Source: Chordicoccus furentiruminis (GTDB lineage: Bacteria > Bacillota > Clostridia > Lachnospirales > Lachnospiraceae). From it: a stretch of 64,000 nucleotides of DNA. Within the stretch, counting starts at the first letter, position 1. Each line of letters begins with the position of its first letter. The stretch is from assembly GCF_019355395.1 (NCBI RefSeq), contig NZ_CP048829.1, forward strand, positions 2,707,001 to 2,771,000, written 5' to 3'. Shown here in pieces: positions 1 through 9,080 of this stretch. The translations under genes and the position numbers were made by a program. The notes below the pieces were generated by a model, which did not search any database, was not told the DNA's origin, and saw only the letters and a program-made list of their open reading frames with translations.

Positions 1-2
1 CT

Positions 3-143
3 TTGAACCCATATGTGGACAGGCTGTATGTTGTTTCCACACCGAAATCCGGTCCATATAGACATCAGATGAAGATAGTGCCGGGGGTTCGAAAGTCGGG
101 AAAAGAGGGTGTGGAGGATGACAGACTACAGAAAGCGAATTGA
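3..143 (+). CDS. C-terminal end of a JetC-like (MukB/SbcC-type) ATPase, partial
   Basis: The frame is open from base 3 and stops at 141-143, giving the last 46 residues of a protein that begins upstream of the window. It contains LNPYVDRLYVVSTP, which resembles the tail of the SMC-like ATPase of Wadjet systems. The reading frame overlaps the start of the next gene, a JetD homologue, as expected for the jetABCD order. The fragment is too short to prove the family on its own; the assignment rests mainly on its position directly before jetD. Confidence 0.5.
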   Translation: MNPYVDRLYVVSTPKSGPYRHQMKIVPGVRKSGKEGVEDDRLQKAN

Positions 144-1365
144 AGCGGCAGCGGTTCGCAAAGTATATCAAGGCCGCGGGGAAAATGTGTATCTGTCCGC
201 TGCCAATATTGCTGATGCGGTGGGAGAACCTGATTATTCTGGAAAACGAAGCAATCTCCTCTCTATGGAAAGGAGAACCGCAATAAATGATGCCCTGAAA
301 GAACTGGAATCAGCGGGGCTGCTGAAGCTGAAGCGGGTAAGAAATCCGCATGCAGTCGTCTATCGTGCGGATATCAGCAGAGAACAGGGCTGCCGACTCT
401 ACGGCAGATACGGCTATACGGATCGGGAAGAGTCGGAACTTCTTCTCCAGTCTGAAATCAGGAAACTCCTGGAAAGCAGCAGTCTTATGCCCCAGACTAA
501 AGCATATCTGCACAACATACTTCTGCGGCCATTTGGGAAAGACTCTGTGTGGATGAAAACAAAAAGCTTTGGATCTTCTGATATCGAGAATGGATTGCAG
601 ATCATTAAGGGAGCAGATGCGGTGATCAGCAATGGCGAGCTGCAGCAAAATATCCTCGTCCGCAATCTGTCCGCATCTGTTTATGGGGGCTCCAAAACAT
701 TTGAGCATTATGAAAGCAGGATCTGCACCGCGATCCGCAGAATTCTGATGAGTGATGAAGAGAAAGACTGGGACCTGTTATTAGATGAGGCCGAGCAGTC
801 CGGGAAAAAAGTATATGAGCTATTCGGGGTATCAAAAAATCCGTTTTCAGAGACGATGAAAGGAAATGCCGAAATTACGACTCCGAATGGCACAATCCAT
901 ACATGCGGCTGTTCCTATGCTTTCTTTTCCGATGAAGAGGCTAGCTATCTTCATATCAGGATCCGGGACAGCAAACTGATCACGATTGAAAACCTTACAA
1001 CATATAATGATTTTTCAGAACCGTCCACTCTAAAAGTCTATACCGGGGGAATGCCTTCTCCTTTTCTTCAGAGACTGCTTAAGCGAATTGCGGAAGATAA
1101 CCCGGACCTGACGATTTCTCACTGGTCTGATATCGATGTGGGAGGATTCAGAATTTTCCGATTAATCAGTGAGAGCACAGAGGGACGTGCCATTCCATAC
1201 CATATGGATATTGAGACAATTCAGAATGCAATTGCAAAACAGCCTCTTTCGGATTGGGACAGAGAGCATCTGGAGAGTTTCCGCCATAAGGGCTGTTTTT
1301 CGAAAACAGCGGAATATATGCTGAAGGAGGACGTTAAGGTAGAGCAGGAAAGTGAACGAATATGA
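118..1365 (+). CDS. jetD: Wadjet defence system nuclease subunit JetD (DUF3322/DUF2220)
   Basis: JetD is the Toprim-like nuclease of Wadjet, an SMC-type system that recognises and cleaves circular plasmid DNA; it works with JetA, B and C, which would lie upstream. The protein of about 415 residues has an N-terminal winged-helix-like region and a C-terminal DUF2220-type region. The Toprim-like acidic signature is visible as an IEN Glu near residue 290 and the segment SHWSDIDVGGFRIFRLI near residue 340, comparable to the WGDIDTHGF segment of known JetD proteins. ATG at 118 or GTG at 109 are both possible starts; neither has ideally spaced ribosome binding sequence. The gene is clearly richer in A+T and in AGA/ATA codons than the genes that follow, which fits an acquired island. 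Confidence 0.8.
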   Translation: MTDYRKRIEAAAVRKVYQGRGENVYLSAANIADAVGEPDYSGKRSNLLSMERRTAINDALKELESAGLLKLKRVRNPHAVVYRADISREQGCRLYGRYGYTDREESELLLQSEIRKLLESSSLMPQTKAYLHNILLRPFGKDSVWMKTKSFGSSDIENGLQIIKGADAVISNGELQQNILVRNLSASVYGGSKTFEHYESRICTAIRRILMSDEEKDWDLLLDEAEQSGKKVYELFGVSKNPFSETMKGNAEITTPNGTIHTCGCSYAFFSDEEASYLHIRIRDSKLITIENLTTYNDFSEPSTLKVYTGGMPSPFLQRLLKRIAEDNPDLTISHWSDIDVGGFRIFRLISESTEGRAIPYHMDIETIQNAIAKQPLSDWDREHLESFRHKGCFSKTAEYMLKEDVKVEQESERI

Positions 1366-1772
1366 TTGAAAAAAATATCCTTGCAGTAAATCCCCTGCAC
1401 AGTGTAGTATACAATTACAAGGACAGAAGGATGGATGCATTGTCGATTTCGCCTGAGAAAGACTTTCTCAATTTCACTCTCGGCTTTCTCATTGTGTGAA
1501 GCAACTTTCTCAAAACTTTCTCACCGAAAAGTGAGAGTCTCAGAAGGAGAAAGAAGGCGGCTTGAAACGGAGTAATTCGGAATGGGAAAGGACAACGAAC
1601 CGACCATTTTACGGAGAAAACAGCAGCTTAATTCAGTTTAATGTGGGAAGAGAATGAACAAATTATTTGTCCTAGGCTACTACTTCCAGGCGTGATTCCA
1701 TCAGAGGGCGCCGCGGGAGGCTGCATGTCCCGCGCGCAGTCCGTCAGGCTGAAGACGCGGAGGTGACCGGCT
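1366..1772. other. Intergenic tail of the defence island with short repeats
   Basis: No convincing gene. 1454-1560 is packed with copies of CTTTCTCA (1463-1470, 1484-1491, 1505-1512, 1516-1523) and its complement TGAGAAAG (1454-1461); the first pair forms a near-perfect palindrome. Base composition changes from A+T-rich to the G+C-rich local norm at about 1690-1700, which is the likely island edge. A frame open from 1676 to a stop at 1781-1783 could be a remnant of an interrupted host gene, but it is too short to identify. Confidence 0.6.
1454..1540. repeat. Cluster of CTTTCTCA direct and inverted repeats
   Basis: Four forward copies of the octamer CTTTCTCA (starts 1463, 1484, 1505, 1516) and one inverted copy at 1454-1461 occur within 70 bases. 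A further inverted repeat, TCTCAC (1519-1524) with GTGAGA (1531-1536), overlaps the last copy. Spacing of 21, 21 and 11 bases is close to whole or half helical turns (two turns, two turns, one turn), which fits binding of a protein along one DNA face. Confidence 0.7.
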
Positions 1773-3215
1773 ACGCCAGCTGAACAGAAGAAGAAAAAAC
1801 AGAATTATTTCCGGAGTCTCCGGTTCCGGATCATGCTGGTCCTGATCGTGATCGGTCTGGCTCCGGTGATCATCGCTTCGTCCATTATCGTCCGGAGCTA
1901 TGAAGACAGAGCGGTCTCTGTACGGATCAGCAACGTCAAGAACCAGTGCGACATGCTGTGCAACCTTGTCGTATCGGAAGGCTTTCTCGAGCGGCCGTCG
2001 TCGAAGCTGCTGGACAGCGAGCTTACGCTGGTGGGCAACGTCTACAATGGGCGGATCCTGATCGTCGATTCAAGCTACAAGGTGATCAAGGATACGTTTG
2101 ATATCGATTCGGGCAAGACGTCCGTATCCAAGGAAGTCATCAGCTGCTTCCAGAGCGGGAGCGGCTCCACTCACTACGACAACCGGAACGCTTTTATCGA
2201 AATCACCGCACCCATCACCGACGGCCGCTCATCGGAGGTGAAGGGCGTGCTTCTCGCGTCCATTTCCACGAATGAGATCCTGCAGACGGTGAGGTATCTT
2301 GAGAATCAGGCGACGCTCATCGTGGTGCTGATGAGTACGGCGATTTTGCTGATGGGTTTCGTTCTGGCCAATATGCTGGTCAAGCCGTTCCATGACGTCA
2401 CCCGCGCGATTGAGGATGTGACAGACGGGTTCGAGGATCAGGCGATCTCCGTGCCGGATTACTCGGAGACCATGCAGATCATCGAGGCGTTCAACAATAT
2501 GCTCGCCCGCGTCCGGGCGCTTGACAACTCCAGACAGGAGTTTGTGTCCAACGTCTCCCATGAGCTCAAGACTCCGCTGACCTCCATGAAGGTGCTGGCG
2601 GACTCAATTAACGGCGCGGACAACGTACCGGTTGAAGTCTACCGGGAATTCATGAGTGACATCACAACGGAGATCGACCGCGAGAACAGCATCATTACCA
2701 GCCTGCTGACGATGGTCCGGCTCGACAAAAAGGCGGCCAGCATGAACTGGTCGAAGGTGGAGATCGGTCCGATGCTGGAGCAGATCATCAAACGTCTGAA
2801 GCCGATCGCCGACAAACGGAGCATCGACCTGATCCTCGATCCGTACCAGCCGGTGACGGCGGAGGTAGACGAGATGAAGATGTCCCTCGCCTTCTCCAAC
2901 CTGATCGAGAACGGAATCAAGTACAATATCGATGAGGGATGGGTCAGGGTGACGCTGAAGGCGGACAGCAAATACTTTTATGTTTCAGTGGCGGACTGCG
3001 GCCTCGGCATCGCGGAGGATCAGGTCGATCATATTTTCGAACGCTTTTACCGCGGTGACAAATCGCATTCCACCGAGATCGAAGGAACCGGGCTCGGGCT
3101 CTCCATCACGAAGAGCGTCATCGTGCTGCACCGCGGCGTGATCAAGGTCAGCAGCATGCTCGGAAAGGGGACCACCTTTATGGTGCGGATCCCGCTGGTC
3201 AGGCAGGAGAACTGA
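1773..3215 (+). CDS. Membrane sensor histidine kinase, probable ACG start
   Basis: Sensor kinase of a two-component system. From the ATG at 1833 the protein has TM1 (about 1-22), an extracytoplasmic region of about 130 residues, TM2 (about 158-180), HAMP, HisKA with FVSNVSHELKTPLTSMK (phospho-His near 243) and HATPase_c with N-box NLIENGIKYN, DCGLGIAEDQ and GTGLGLSI. There is no ribosome site before 1833. The same frame extends upstream to a TGA at 1764-1766 and encodes a basic cytoplasmic tail (KKKKQNYFRSLRFRI). A strong Shine-Dalgarno GGAGGTGA at 1759-1766 sits correctly before ACG at 1773, which I take as the start; no ATG, GTG or TTG exists in that interval. The usual neighbouring response regulator is absent. 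The next gene follows after one base. Confidence 0.85.
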   Translation, partial: TPAEQKKKKQNYFRSLRFRIMLVLIVIGLAPVIIASSIIVRSYEDRAVSVRISNVKNQCDMLCNLVVSEGFLERPSSKLLDSELTLVGNVYNGRILIVDSSYKVIKDTFDIDSGKTSVSKEVISCFQSGSGSTHYDNRNAFIEITAPITDGRSSEVKGVLLASISTNEILQTVRYLENQATLIVVLMSTAILLMGFVLANMLVKPFHDVTRAIEDVTDGFEDQAISVPDYSETMQIIEAFNNMLARVRALDNSRQEFVSNVSHELKTPLTSMKVLADSINGADNVPVEVYREFMSDITTEIDRENSIITSLLTMVRLDKKAASMNWSKVEIGPMLEQIIKRLKPIADKRSIDLILDPYQPVTAEVDEMKMSLAFSNLIENGIKYNIDEGWVRVTLKADSKYFYVSVADCGLGIAEDQVDHIFERFYRGDKSHSTEIEGTGLGLSITKSVIVLHRGVIKVSSMLGKGTTFMVRIPLVRQEN

Positions 3216-3216
3216 G

Positions 3217-4179
3217 ATGAGACGAGAAAGAAAAGGGTTCCGGCTCCTTGCCCTCATCAGCGCCGCCGCTGTGACGCTGACAGCCTGCAGCTTCGGCGCT
3301 CCGGGCGGGAAGGACGGAAAGAGTGAATCCGGACTGCTTGTCTACTATCTGAACCGGGAAGGGGACGGTCTTGTGACCGTCAGCGAACCGGCGCCGGACG
3401 GATCGGTCGCGGATCAGGTGGATCATCTGATCGCCGCCATGCAGACAGTGCCGAAGGAGGCGGACTATCAGGCCCTGCTACCTGATAACGTGACGCTGCA
3501 GAAATCCGAAGTGTCGGGCGGACTGCTTACGTTGGACTTCTCAAAGGGATATGAGAAGCTGTCGAGCACCCGGGAGGTGCTGGCCCGTGCCGGCGTGGTG
3601 CGGACGATGGTTCAGCTGGACAGCATCGACGGCGTGCAGTTCACCGTGGACGGGGCGGACGCGAAGGCGGCGGACGGCAAGACGCTCGGCGTCATGAACG
3701 CGGATACCTTTGTCGAGGATTCGGGCAAGATGATCAATGCGATCACGCACACATCCATCGACCTTTTCTTCGCCTCCAAGGACGGAGAGACGCTGAACCG
3801 GGAGTCGAGATCGATCTACTACAGCGCCAGCAAGCCGCTGGAGTGGGCGATCGTCGAACGGATCATCGCGGGACCGAAGGTAGAGGGCAATGATCCGACT
3901 GTGCCGTCAAATCTGCAGATCATCTCCGTGACATCCTCCAACGGAATCTGCTACGTCAATCTGAACGATACCTTTATCTCAAGTCCGCTCAGTGTTGACG
4001 AAAAAATACCGATCTATTCCATCGTCGATTCCATCTGCGAGAACTGCAGGGATATCCATGAGGTGCAGTTTGCGATCGACGGCGATTCCAATCTGACGTT
4101 CCGTCAGACGATGAAACTCGGGAAGCCGTTTAAACCGGATATGAGTCTGGTGAACGATTCCATCGAAAGCACGGACTGA
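3217..4179 (+). CDS. GerMN-domain lipoprotein
   Basis: A secreted lipoprotein of 320 residues with a signal peptide and lipobox ending LTAC, so it should be lipidated and anchored outside the membrane. Two GerMN-type modules follow (about residues 50-160 and 185-300), each with the TLDFS or YVNLND type strand. GerMN domains occur in the spore germination protein GerM and in the actinobacterial LpqB lipoprotein, which works with the MtrAB two-component system. It begins one base after the kinase stop, so the two are co-translated, and by analogy it may modulate the kinase. That functional link is inference. Confidence 0.8.
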   Translation: MRRERKGFRLLALISAAAVTLTACSFGAPGGKDGKSESGLLVYYLNREGDGLVTVSEPAPDGSVADQVDHLIAAMQTVPKEADYQALLPDNVTLQKSEVSGGLLTLDFSKGYEKLSSTREVLARAGVVRTMVQLDSIDGVQFTVDGADAKAADGKTLGVMNADTFVEDSGKMINAITHTSIDLFFASKDGETLNRESRSIYYSASKPLEWAIVERIIAGPKVEGNDPTVPSNLQIISVTSSNGICYVNLNDTFISSPLSVDEKIPIYSIVDSICENCRDIHEVQFAIDGDSNLTFRQTMKLGKPFKPDMSLVNDSIESTD

Positions 4180-4260
4180 GCACCGGCCCGACGCAGCGGA
4201 GGAGGATCCTGCGAATCGGCGGATCCTCCGGCCGGCTGCCGGTGCGGAAGGAGGGCGGTC

Positions 4261-6489
4261 ATGCGGCGACGGCCTGCGGCTCTCCTGTGCCTGCTCGTTC
4301 TTCTCTTCTTTTCGCTTCTGACTCTGTCCGGCTCTCCCTTGAGACCGGACCCGCCCGGAACGGCCGGAGCGGAAGCACTGTTCGATATACCCCGTTCTTA
4401 TCGGATCACGGGGAAGGTCGCGGAAACGAGGGCGCAGGAGTCTTATTCCGTTGTGATTCTTGACCGGCCCGTTCTTACCTTTCAATCGAAAGATTATCTT
4501 ATTTCCAGAGTAAAATTGATCTGCCGCGACCGATGCCGATATGAACCCGGCAATGTTCTGGAGGCGCGGGGCGCGGTGGAGAAAATCCGCGGGCCGGAGA
4601 ATCCGGGACAGACGGACACGGCGCTTCAGGACCGTGTACGCGGCATCCGGTTTCTGATGCGTTCCCCTTCGCTGACGCTGCGGAGCGCAGAGCGCGACGG
4701 CTTCACCTGCGCGCTCGCCGGAATCCGCTCGGAGGTGAATCGGATGATCCGCGCAGCCTTTCCCGATGATGCGGAAGACGTTTTCTGCGCGATGATGACC
4801 GGGGACCGCACCGGGCTGGATGACAGTGTCCGGTCTCTCTGGCGCACCGGCGGTGTGACGCATATGCTGGCGATTTCAGGTCTCCACCTGACGCTGCTCG
4901 GTATGGGGCTGTACCGCCTTCTCAGGAAAATGCACCTGAGCATCCGGGGCGCCGGCTTCGCAGTCTGTGCTCTGATGCTCCTCTATACGGTTTTCACCGG
5001 CGGATCCGTGTCGACTGTCCGCGCGTTCCTGATGTTTGTCCTTGCGGTCGGCGCGGAGATGACCGGACGTACCTATGATCCGCCCACGGCGCTTTCCGTC
5101 GCTGCGGTTCTGATTCTGCTGGGAAATCCGGATTATCTTCTTTTTCCCGGGTTTCAGATGAGCTGCGCGGCGATGGCCGCGGGCTGTCTGTTTTCCGGCA
5201 GGGGGCGGCCCGAGCAGATGCTGGAGCTGACGCTGATTATGCTGCCTTTTGTCCTTCGTGCCGGCTCGGAGATGCCGCTCCTGAGCATTCCGGTCAATCT
5301 GCTGGCCGTGCCGCTGCTTCCCACCCTGCTGGGGCTGGGAGCGGCCGGGACCGCGGCGGAGGCGGTCCGGGAAGCAGCCGCCGCGCTTGCTGGCCGGCCT
5401 CTGTCTCCGGAGGCGGCCTCCGGGCTGGGATCGACGCCAGCAGCGGTCCCGGGTACGGTGCTTCTCCGGCTTCTCCATCGGCTGCTCGGCTTCATACAGA
5501 GTCTTCCGTTTGCTTCTCCGGTTCTCGGACAGCCCGCCGTCTGGCAGATCGTTCTTTATTTTGCGCTTCTGTCCGCATGGTCATTTGCCCTGTGGGCGCT
5601 CCGGAGAAGCCGGCGGCGTTTTCTGCTGCTTCTTCTTCTGCCTCCGCTTGTGCTGACACTGAGGAAGCCTCCGCTTCACGGGATGAAGATCATCTTTCAG
5701 TCGGTGGGGCAGGGGGATTCGATTCTGATCGAGACGGGAGAGGAATCGACCGTGCTGGTTGACGGAGGCTCCTCGTCGGTCGGAAGCTGCGGCACTCGTC
5801 GGATTCTCCCGTGTCTTGAGAGTGAGGGCCGCGCCCGGATTGACTACTGCTTTGTCACGCATATGGACGCGGATCATATGAACGGCATCCGTGAGATGCT
5901 CGACATGATCCGGGAGCGCCGGACGCCGGTGAGGGTCGGGACGCTGGTCCTCCCGTATCTGCGACATCCCGATGAGGATTATCTGGAACTGGGCGCACTT
6001 GCACGGGAGGCCGGCGCGCGGGTGCTCGCGGTTTCGAAGGGGGACAGGATCCGGACAGGCGGACTTTGTCTCGATGTCCTGAATCCGGATCCCGCCTGTG
6101 AGACTGTGCCGGCGGACAGCAACGGGCAATGCATTGTGCTTTCACTGCGCTACGGTCGTTTCAATGCGCTGCTCACAGGAGATGTAAGCGGTGCGGGCGA
6201 GCGGCAGCTGGAGGACTATCTCGCAGCCGGACACAAACGGTATGACTGTCTGAAGGTGGCGCATCACGGCTCGAAATATTCGACTCCGAAGTCATTTCTG
6301 GAGGCGGTGCGTCCGGAGATCAGCGTGATCAGCTGCGGAGCCGGGAACGACTACGGTCATCCTCACGACACGCTTCTGAACCGACTGAAAGCCGCACACA
6401 CAAAGGTTTTCCGGACAGACCGTCAGGGGGCGGTGATTCTGACGACAGAAGGGGACGGATTCAGTGTGCGTACGTTCACTGACGGATGA
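4261..6489 (+). CDS. comEC: ComEC/Rec2 competence DNA channel protein
   Basis: Inner-membrane protein of 742 residues that carries single-stranded DNA into the cell during natural transformation. Order: N-terminal DUF4131-like region, the polytopic Competence domain with HMLAISGLHLTLLG and GGSVSTVRAFLMF, then a C-terminal metallo-beta-lactamase-like domain with VGQGDSILIE, THMDADHMNG, VAHHGSKYST and CGAGNDYGHPH, which preserve the expected metal-site motifs. Length is typical of full-length ComEC. A good ribosome site (GGAAGGAGG) precedes ATG 4261. No comEA is visible nearby. Full length and intact motifs suggest a working gene. Confidence 0.93.
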   Translation: MRRRPAALLCLLVLLFFSLLTLSGSPLRPDPPGTAGAEALFDIPRSYRITGKVAETRAQESYSVVILDRPVLTFQSKDYLISRVKLICRDRCRYEPGNVLEARGAVEKIRGPENPGQTDTALQDRVRGIRFLMRSPSLTLRSAERDGFTCALAGIRSEVNRMIRAAFPDDAEDVFCAMMTGDRTGLDDSVRSLWRTGGVTHMLAISGLHLTLLGMGLYRLLRKMHLSIRGAGFAVCALMLLYTVFTGGSVSTVRAFLMFVLAVGAEMTGRTYDPPTALSVAAVLILLGNPDYLLFPGFQMSCAAMAAGCLFSGRGRPEQMLELTLIMLPFVLRAGSEMPLLSIPVNLLAVPLLPTLLGLGAAGTAAEAVREAAAALAGRPLSPEAASGLGSTPAAVPGTVLLRLLHRLLGFIQSLPFASPVLGQPAVWQIVLYFALLSAWSFALWALRRSRRRFLLLLLLPPLVLTLRKPPLHGMKIIFQSVGQGDSILIETGEESTVLVDGGSSSVGSCGTRRILPCLESEGRARIDYCFVTHMDADHMNGIREMLDMIRERRTPVRVGTLVLPYLRHPDEDYLELGALAREAGARVLAVSKGDRIRTGGLCLDVLNPDPACETVPADSNGQCIVLSLRYGRFNALLTGDVSGAGERQLEDYLAAGHKRYDCLKVAHHGSKYSTPKSFLEAVRPEISVISCGAGNDYGHPHDTLLNRLKAAHTKVFRTDRQGAVILTTEGDGFSVRTFTDG

Positions 6490-6574
6490 AGGGCGGCGCG
6501 GATGCAGGACGCTGTGCAGGCCGGACGGATGGTGGTATGATCTTCAGTATAAGCTGTGGCGAAAGGAGGAGCCG

Positions 6575-7315
6575 ATGGCACTGTACGCACTGGGGGATCT
6601 TCATCTCAGCTTTCAGGCAGACAAACCGATGGACGCCTTCGGCCGGGTGTGGAAGCACCATGAGCGGAAGATCGGGACCTTTGTCCGGCAGACTGTGAAG
6701 CCGGAGGACACGCTGGTCCTCACGGGCGATCATTCGTGGGGACGGAAACTGGAGGAATGCCGCGAGGATCTCGCCTTCATCGAGAATCTGCCCGGCCGTA
6801 AGATCCTTTTACGCGGCAATCATGACATGTTCTGGGAGGCCGGGCACACGGCGCGCCTCAATGAGATGTACGGGGGACGGCTGCATTTTCTTCAGAACTC
6901 ATTTGAGACATATGAGGATTTTGCCCTGGTCGGGACGAAGGGATACACCTTCGAGGGCCCGTTTTACCTCGACCGGAGGGGACGGATCACCGGCTGGGAC
7001 GAAGAGAAGAAGGCGCAGGCGGACCGTCTTGTGGAGCGGGAGATGAAGCGGCTGCGGACGTCGTTCGGTCTGGCGGAGGCGGCCGGGTACCGACGCTTCA
7101 TCATGTTTCTGCATTATCCGCCGACCAGTATTCTGGAGACGGAGTCGCCTTTCACGAAAGTCGCGGAGGAGTACGGTGTCTCGGCTGTGGTGTACTCCCA
7201 CTGTCACGGGAAGGCGCGCTTCGGAGACAGCATCAGGGGCACGTTTCACGGAATCCGCTACATGCTGGTGAGCGGAGATTATCTGAACTTCCATCCGGCG
7301 CTTGTACTCGAATAA
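6575..7315 (+). CDS. Calcineurin-like metallophosphoesterase
   Basis: Cytosolic metal-dependent phosphoesterase of 246 residues. The family motifs are in order: GDLHLSF near the N-terminus, GDHSWG, LRGNHD, LHYPP and YSHCHGK near the C-terminus, giving the two-metal site. Substrate is unknown. ATG 6575 is preferred because AAAGGAGGA precedes it; a longer frame from 6464 would overlap comEC and has no ribosome site. It ends at a bidirectional terminator shared with hcp. Confidence 0.88.
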   Translation: MALYALGDLHLSFQADKPMDAFGRVWKHHERKIGTFVRQTVKPEDTLVLTGDHSWGRKLEECREDLAFIENLPGRKILLRGNHDMFWEAGHTARLNEMYGGRLHFLQNSFETYEDFALVGTKGYTFEGPFYLDRRGRITGWDEEKKAQADRLVEREMKRLRTSFGLAEAAGYRRFIMFLHYPPTSILETESPFTKVAEEYGVSAVVYSHCHGKARFGDSIRGTFHGIRYMLVSGDYLNFHPALVLE

Positions 7316-7350
7316 AAGAAAGGGGCCGCTGCAGATGCAGCGACCCTTTT
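7316..7350. terminator. Bidirectional terminator between the phosphoesterase and hcp
   Basis: CGCTGCA (7327-7333) pairs with TGCAGCG (7336-7342), extended after one mismatch by GGG with CCC (7344-7346) and by A and T runs on both sides. It separates convergent genes. Confidence 0.85.
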
Positions 7351-7367
7351 GCGATGAACGGACAGTG

Positions 7368-9011
7368 TCAGTTTTCTCCGAAGAACAGCTTCAGATCCTC
7401 GTCCACTGTGGTGATGCCGGCGATGCCGAAGTTTTTGACCAGCACATCGGTCACGTTCGGAGAGAGGAAGGCCGGAAGCGTCGGTCCGAGGTGAATATTC
7501 TTCACTCCGAGGGAGAGCAGGGCGAGCAGGACGATGACGGCCTTCTGCTCGTACCAGGCAATGTTGAACGCCAGCGGGAGCTGATTGACGTCGTCGAGCC
7601 CGAAGATCTCCTTCAGCTTGAGCGCGATCAGAGCCAGAGAGTAGCTGTCATTGCACTGTCCGGCGTCCAGCACTCTGGGGATGCCGCCGATGTCGCCCAG
7701 CGGAAGTTTGTTGTACTTGTACTTCGCGCAGCCGGCGGTCAGAATCACCACATCCTTCGGAAGACGCTTCGCAAATTCGGCGTAGTACTCCCGGGACTTC
7801 ATGCGGCCGTCGCAGCCGGCCATCACGACGAACTTGCGAATGGCACCGGACTTCACCGCATCCACGATCTTATCCGCGAGGGCAAAGACCTGCTCGTGGG
7901 CGAAGCCGCCGACGATCGTGCCCGTCTCAAGCTCCGTCGGCGGAGCGCAGTGCTTCGCCTGCTCGATGATGCCGGAGAAATCCTTCGTCTCGCCGTAGGC
8001 GCCGTCAATATGGCGGCAGCCCGGCACGCCGGTGGCGCCTGTTGTCCAGAGGCGGTCCCTGTAGCTGTCCGCGGGCGGAACGACGCAGTTGGTCGTCATC
8101 AGAATCGGTCCGTTGAAGGAAGCAAACTCTTCCTTCTGCTTCCACCACGCGTTGCCGTAGTTGCCGGCGAAGTTCGGGTACTTTTTAAATGCCGGATAGT
8201 AGTGGGCCGGCAGCATCTCCGAATGCGTGTAGACGTCAATGCCGGTGCCCTGCGTCTGCTCAAGCAGCATCTCCAGATCACGGAGGTCATGGCCGGAGAC
8301 GAGGATGCCCGGATTGCTCCGCACGCCGAGATCGACCCTGGTGATCTCCGGGCTGCCGTAGGCGCCTGTATTGGCCTCGTCGAGCAGCGCCATGCCCGTT
8401 ACGCCGTACTTGCCGGTTTCCAGCGTGAGTGCGACGAGATCGTCCGCGCTCAGGCTGTCGTCGAGCGTCGCGGCCAGCGCCCGCTGAATGAACGCGTCGA
8501 CCTCCTCGTTTTCCTTCAGCAGCGCGTTGGCATGCTTCGTGTAGGCGGAGAGACCCTTGAGACCGTAGGTGATCAGTTCGCGGAGACTGCGGATATCCTC
8601 GTTTTCCGTCGCCAGCACGCCGACAGAGGCCGCCTTCTCATCGAAGGAGTCCGGATTGCCGTCCCAGCGCGCGGCTTCCGGAAGACGGCCGGATCCGGCG
8701 CAGAGGGCAAGCAGAGAACGCTTCATCTCGAGCGTATCGCAGATTTTCCGGACGATCGCCTCCCGGTCGAAGTTGGCGTTGGTGATGGTGGTGAAAAGGT
8801 TCAGTGTCACCAGATGGTTGACATCCTTTCCGATTTCCTTTCCTTCCTTCCTGAGCTCAGTGGTGACGCAGGAAAGACCCTTCGTCACATAGATCAGAAG
8901 ATCCTGCATCCGGGCCACTTCCGGCTTCTTGCCGCAGACGCCGCAGCGTGTGCAGCCCTTTCCTCCTGCTGTTTCCTGACACTGATAGCAGAACATAGCC
9001 TGTTCCATCAT
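7368..9011 (-). CDS. hcp: Hydroxylamine reductase / hybrid-cluster protein
   Basis: Hcp reduces hydroxylamine and NO-derived species through a [4Fe-2S-2O] hybrid cluster and a [4Fe-4S] cluster; it protects anaerobes from nitrosative stress. The 547-residue length is normal. The N-terminal cluster motif reads [20 protein letters not shown]: the standard Cys spacing of the anaerobic class plus one extra Cys. ATG 9011 follows GAGGAGAAT; the second Met at 9008 is an alternative. The gene stands alone on the minus strand with its own promoter and a CRP/FNR-like palindrome upstream. Confidence 0.95.
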   Translation of the reverse strand: MMEQAMFCYQCQETAGGKGCTRCGVCGKKPEVARMQDLLIYVTKGLSCVTTELRKEGKEIGKDVNHLVTLNLFTTITNANFDREAIVRKICDTLEMKRSLLALCAGSGRLPEAARWDGNPDSFDEKAASVGVLATENEDIRSLRELITYGLKGLSAYTKHANALLKENEEVDAFIQRALAATLDDSLSADDLVALTLETGKYGVTGMALLDEANTGAYGSPEITRVDLGVRSNPGILVSGHDLRDLEMLLEQTQGTGIDVYTHSEMLPAHYYPAFKKYPNFAGNYGNAWWKQKEEFASFNGPILMTTNCVVPPADSYRDRLWTTGATGVPGCRHIDGAYGETKDFSGIIEQAKHCAPPTELETGTIVGGFAHEQVFALADKIVDAVKSGAIRKFVVMAGCDGRMKSREYYAEFAKRLPKDVVILTAGCAKYKYNKLPLGDIGGIPRVLDAGQCNDSYSLALIALKLKEIFGLDDVNQLPLAFNIAWYEQKAVIVLLALLSLGVKNIHLGPTLPAFLSPNVTDVLVKNFGIAGITTVDEDLKLFFGEN

Positions 9012-9080
9012 ATTCTCCTCTTTTCATACGCCGGTTCCAAAGATCCGGCTTTTGTGTGCCTGTTTCCTGTCACTGCAGTC

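Noticed and set aside
1725-1766. Short frame starting ATG 1725 as the true kinase start
   Set aside because: It ends at TGA 1764, before the kinase coding part, so it would need stop read-through.
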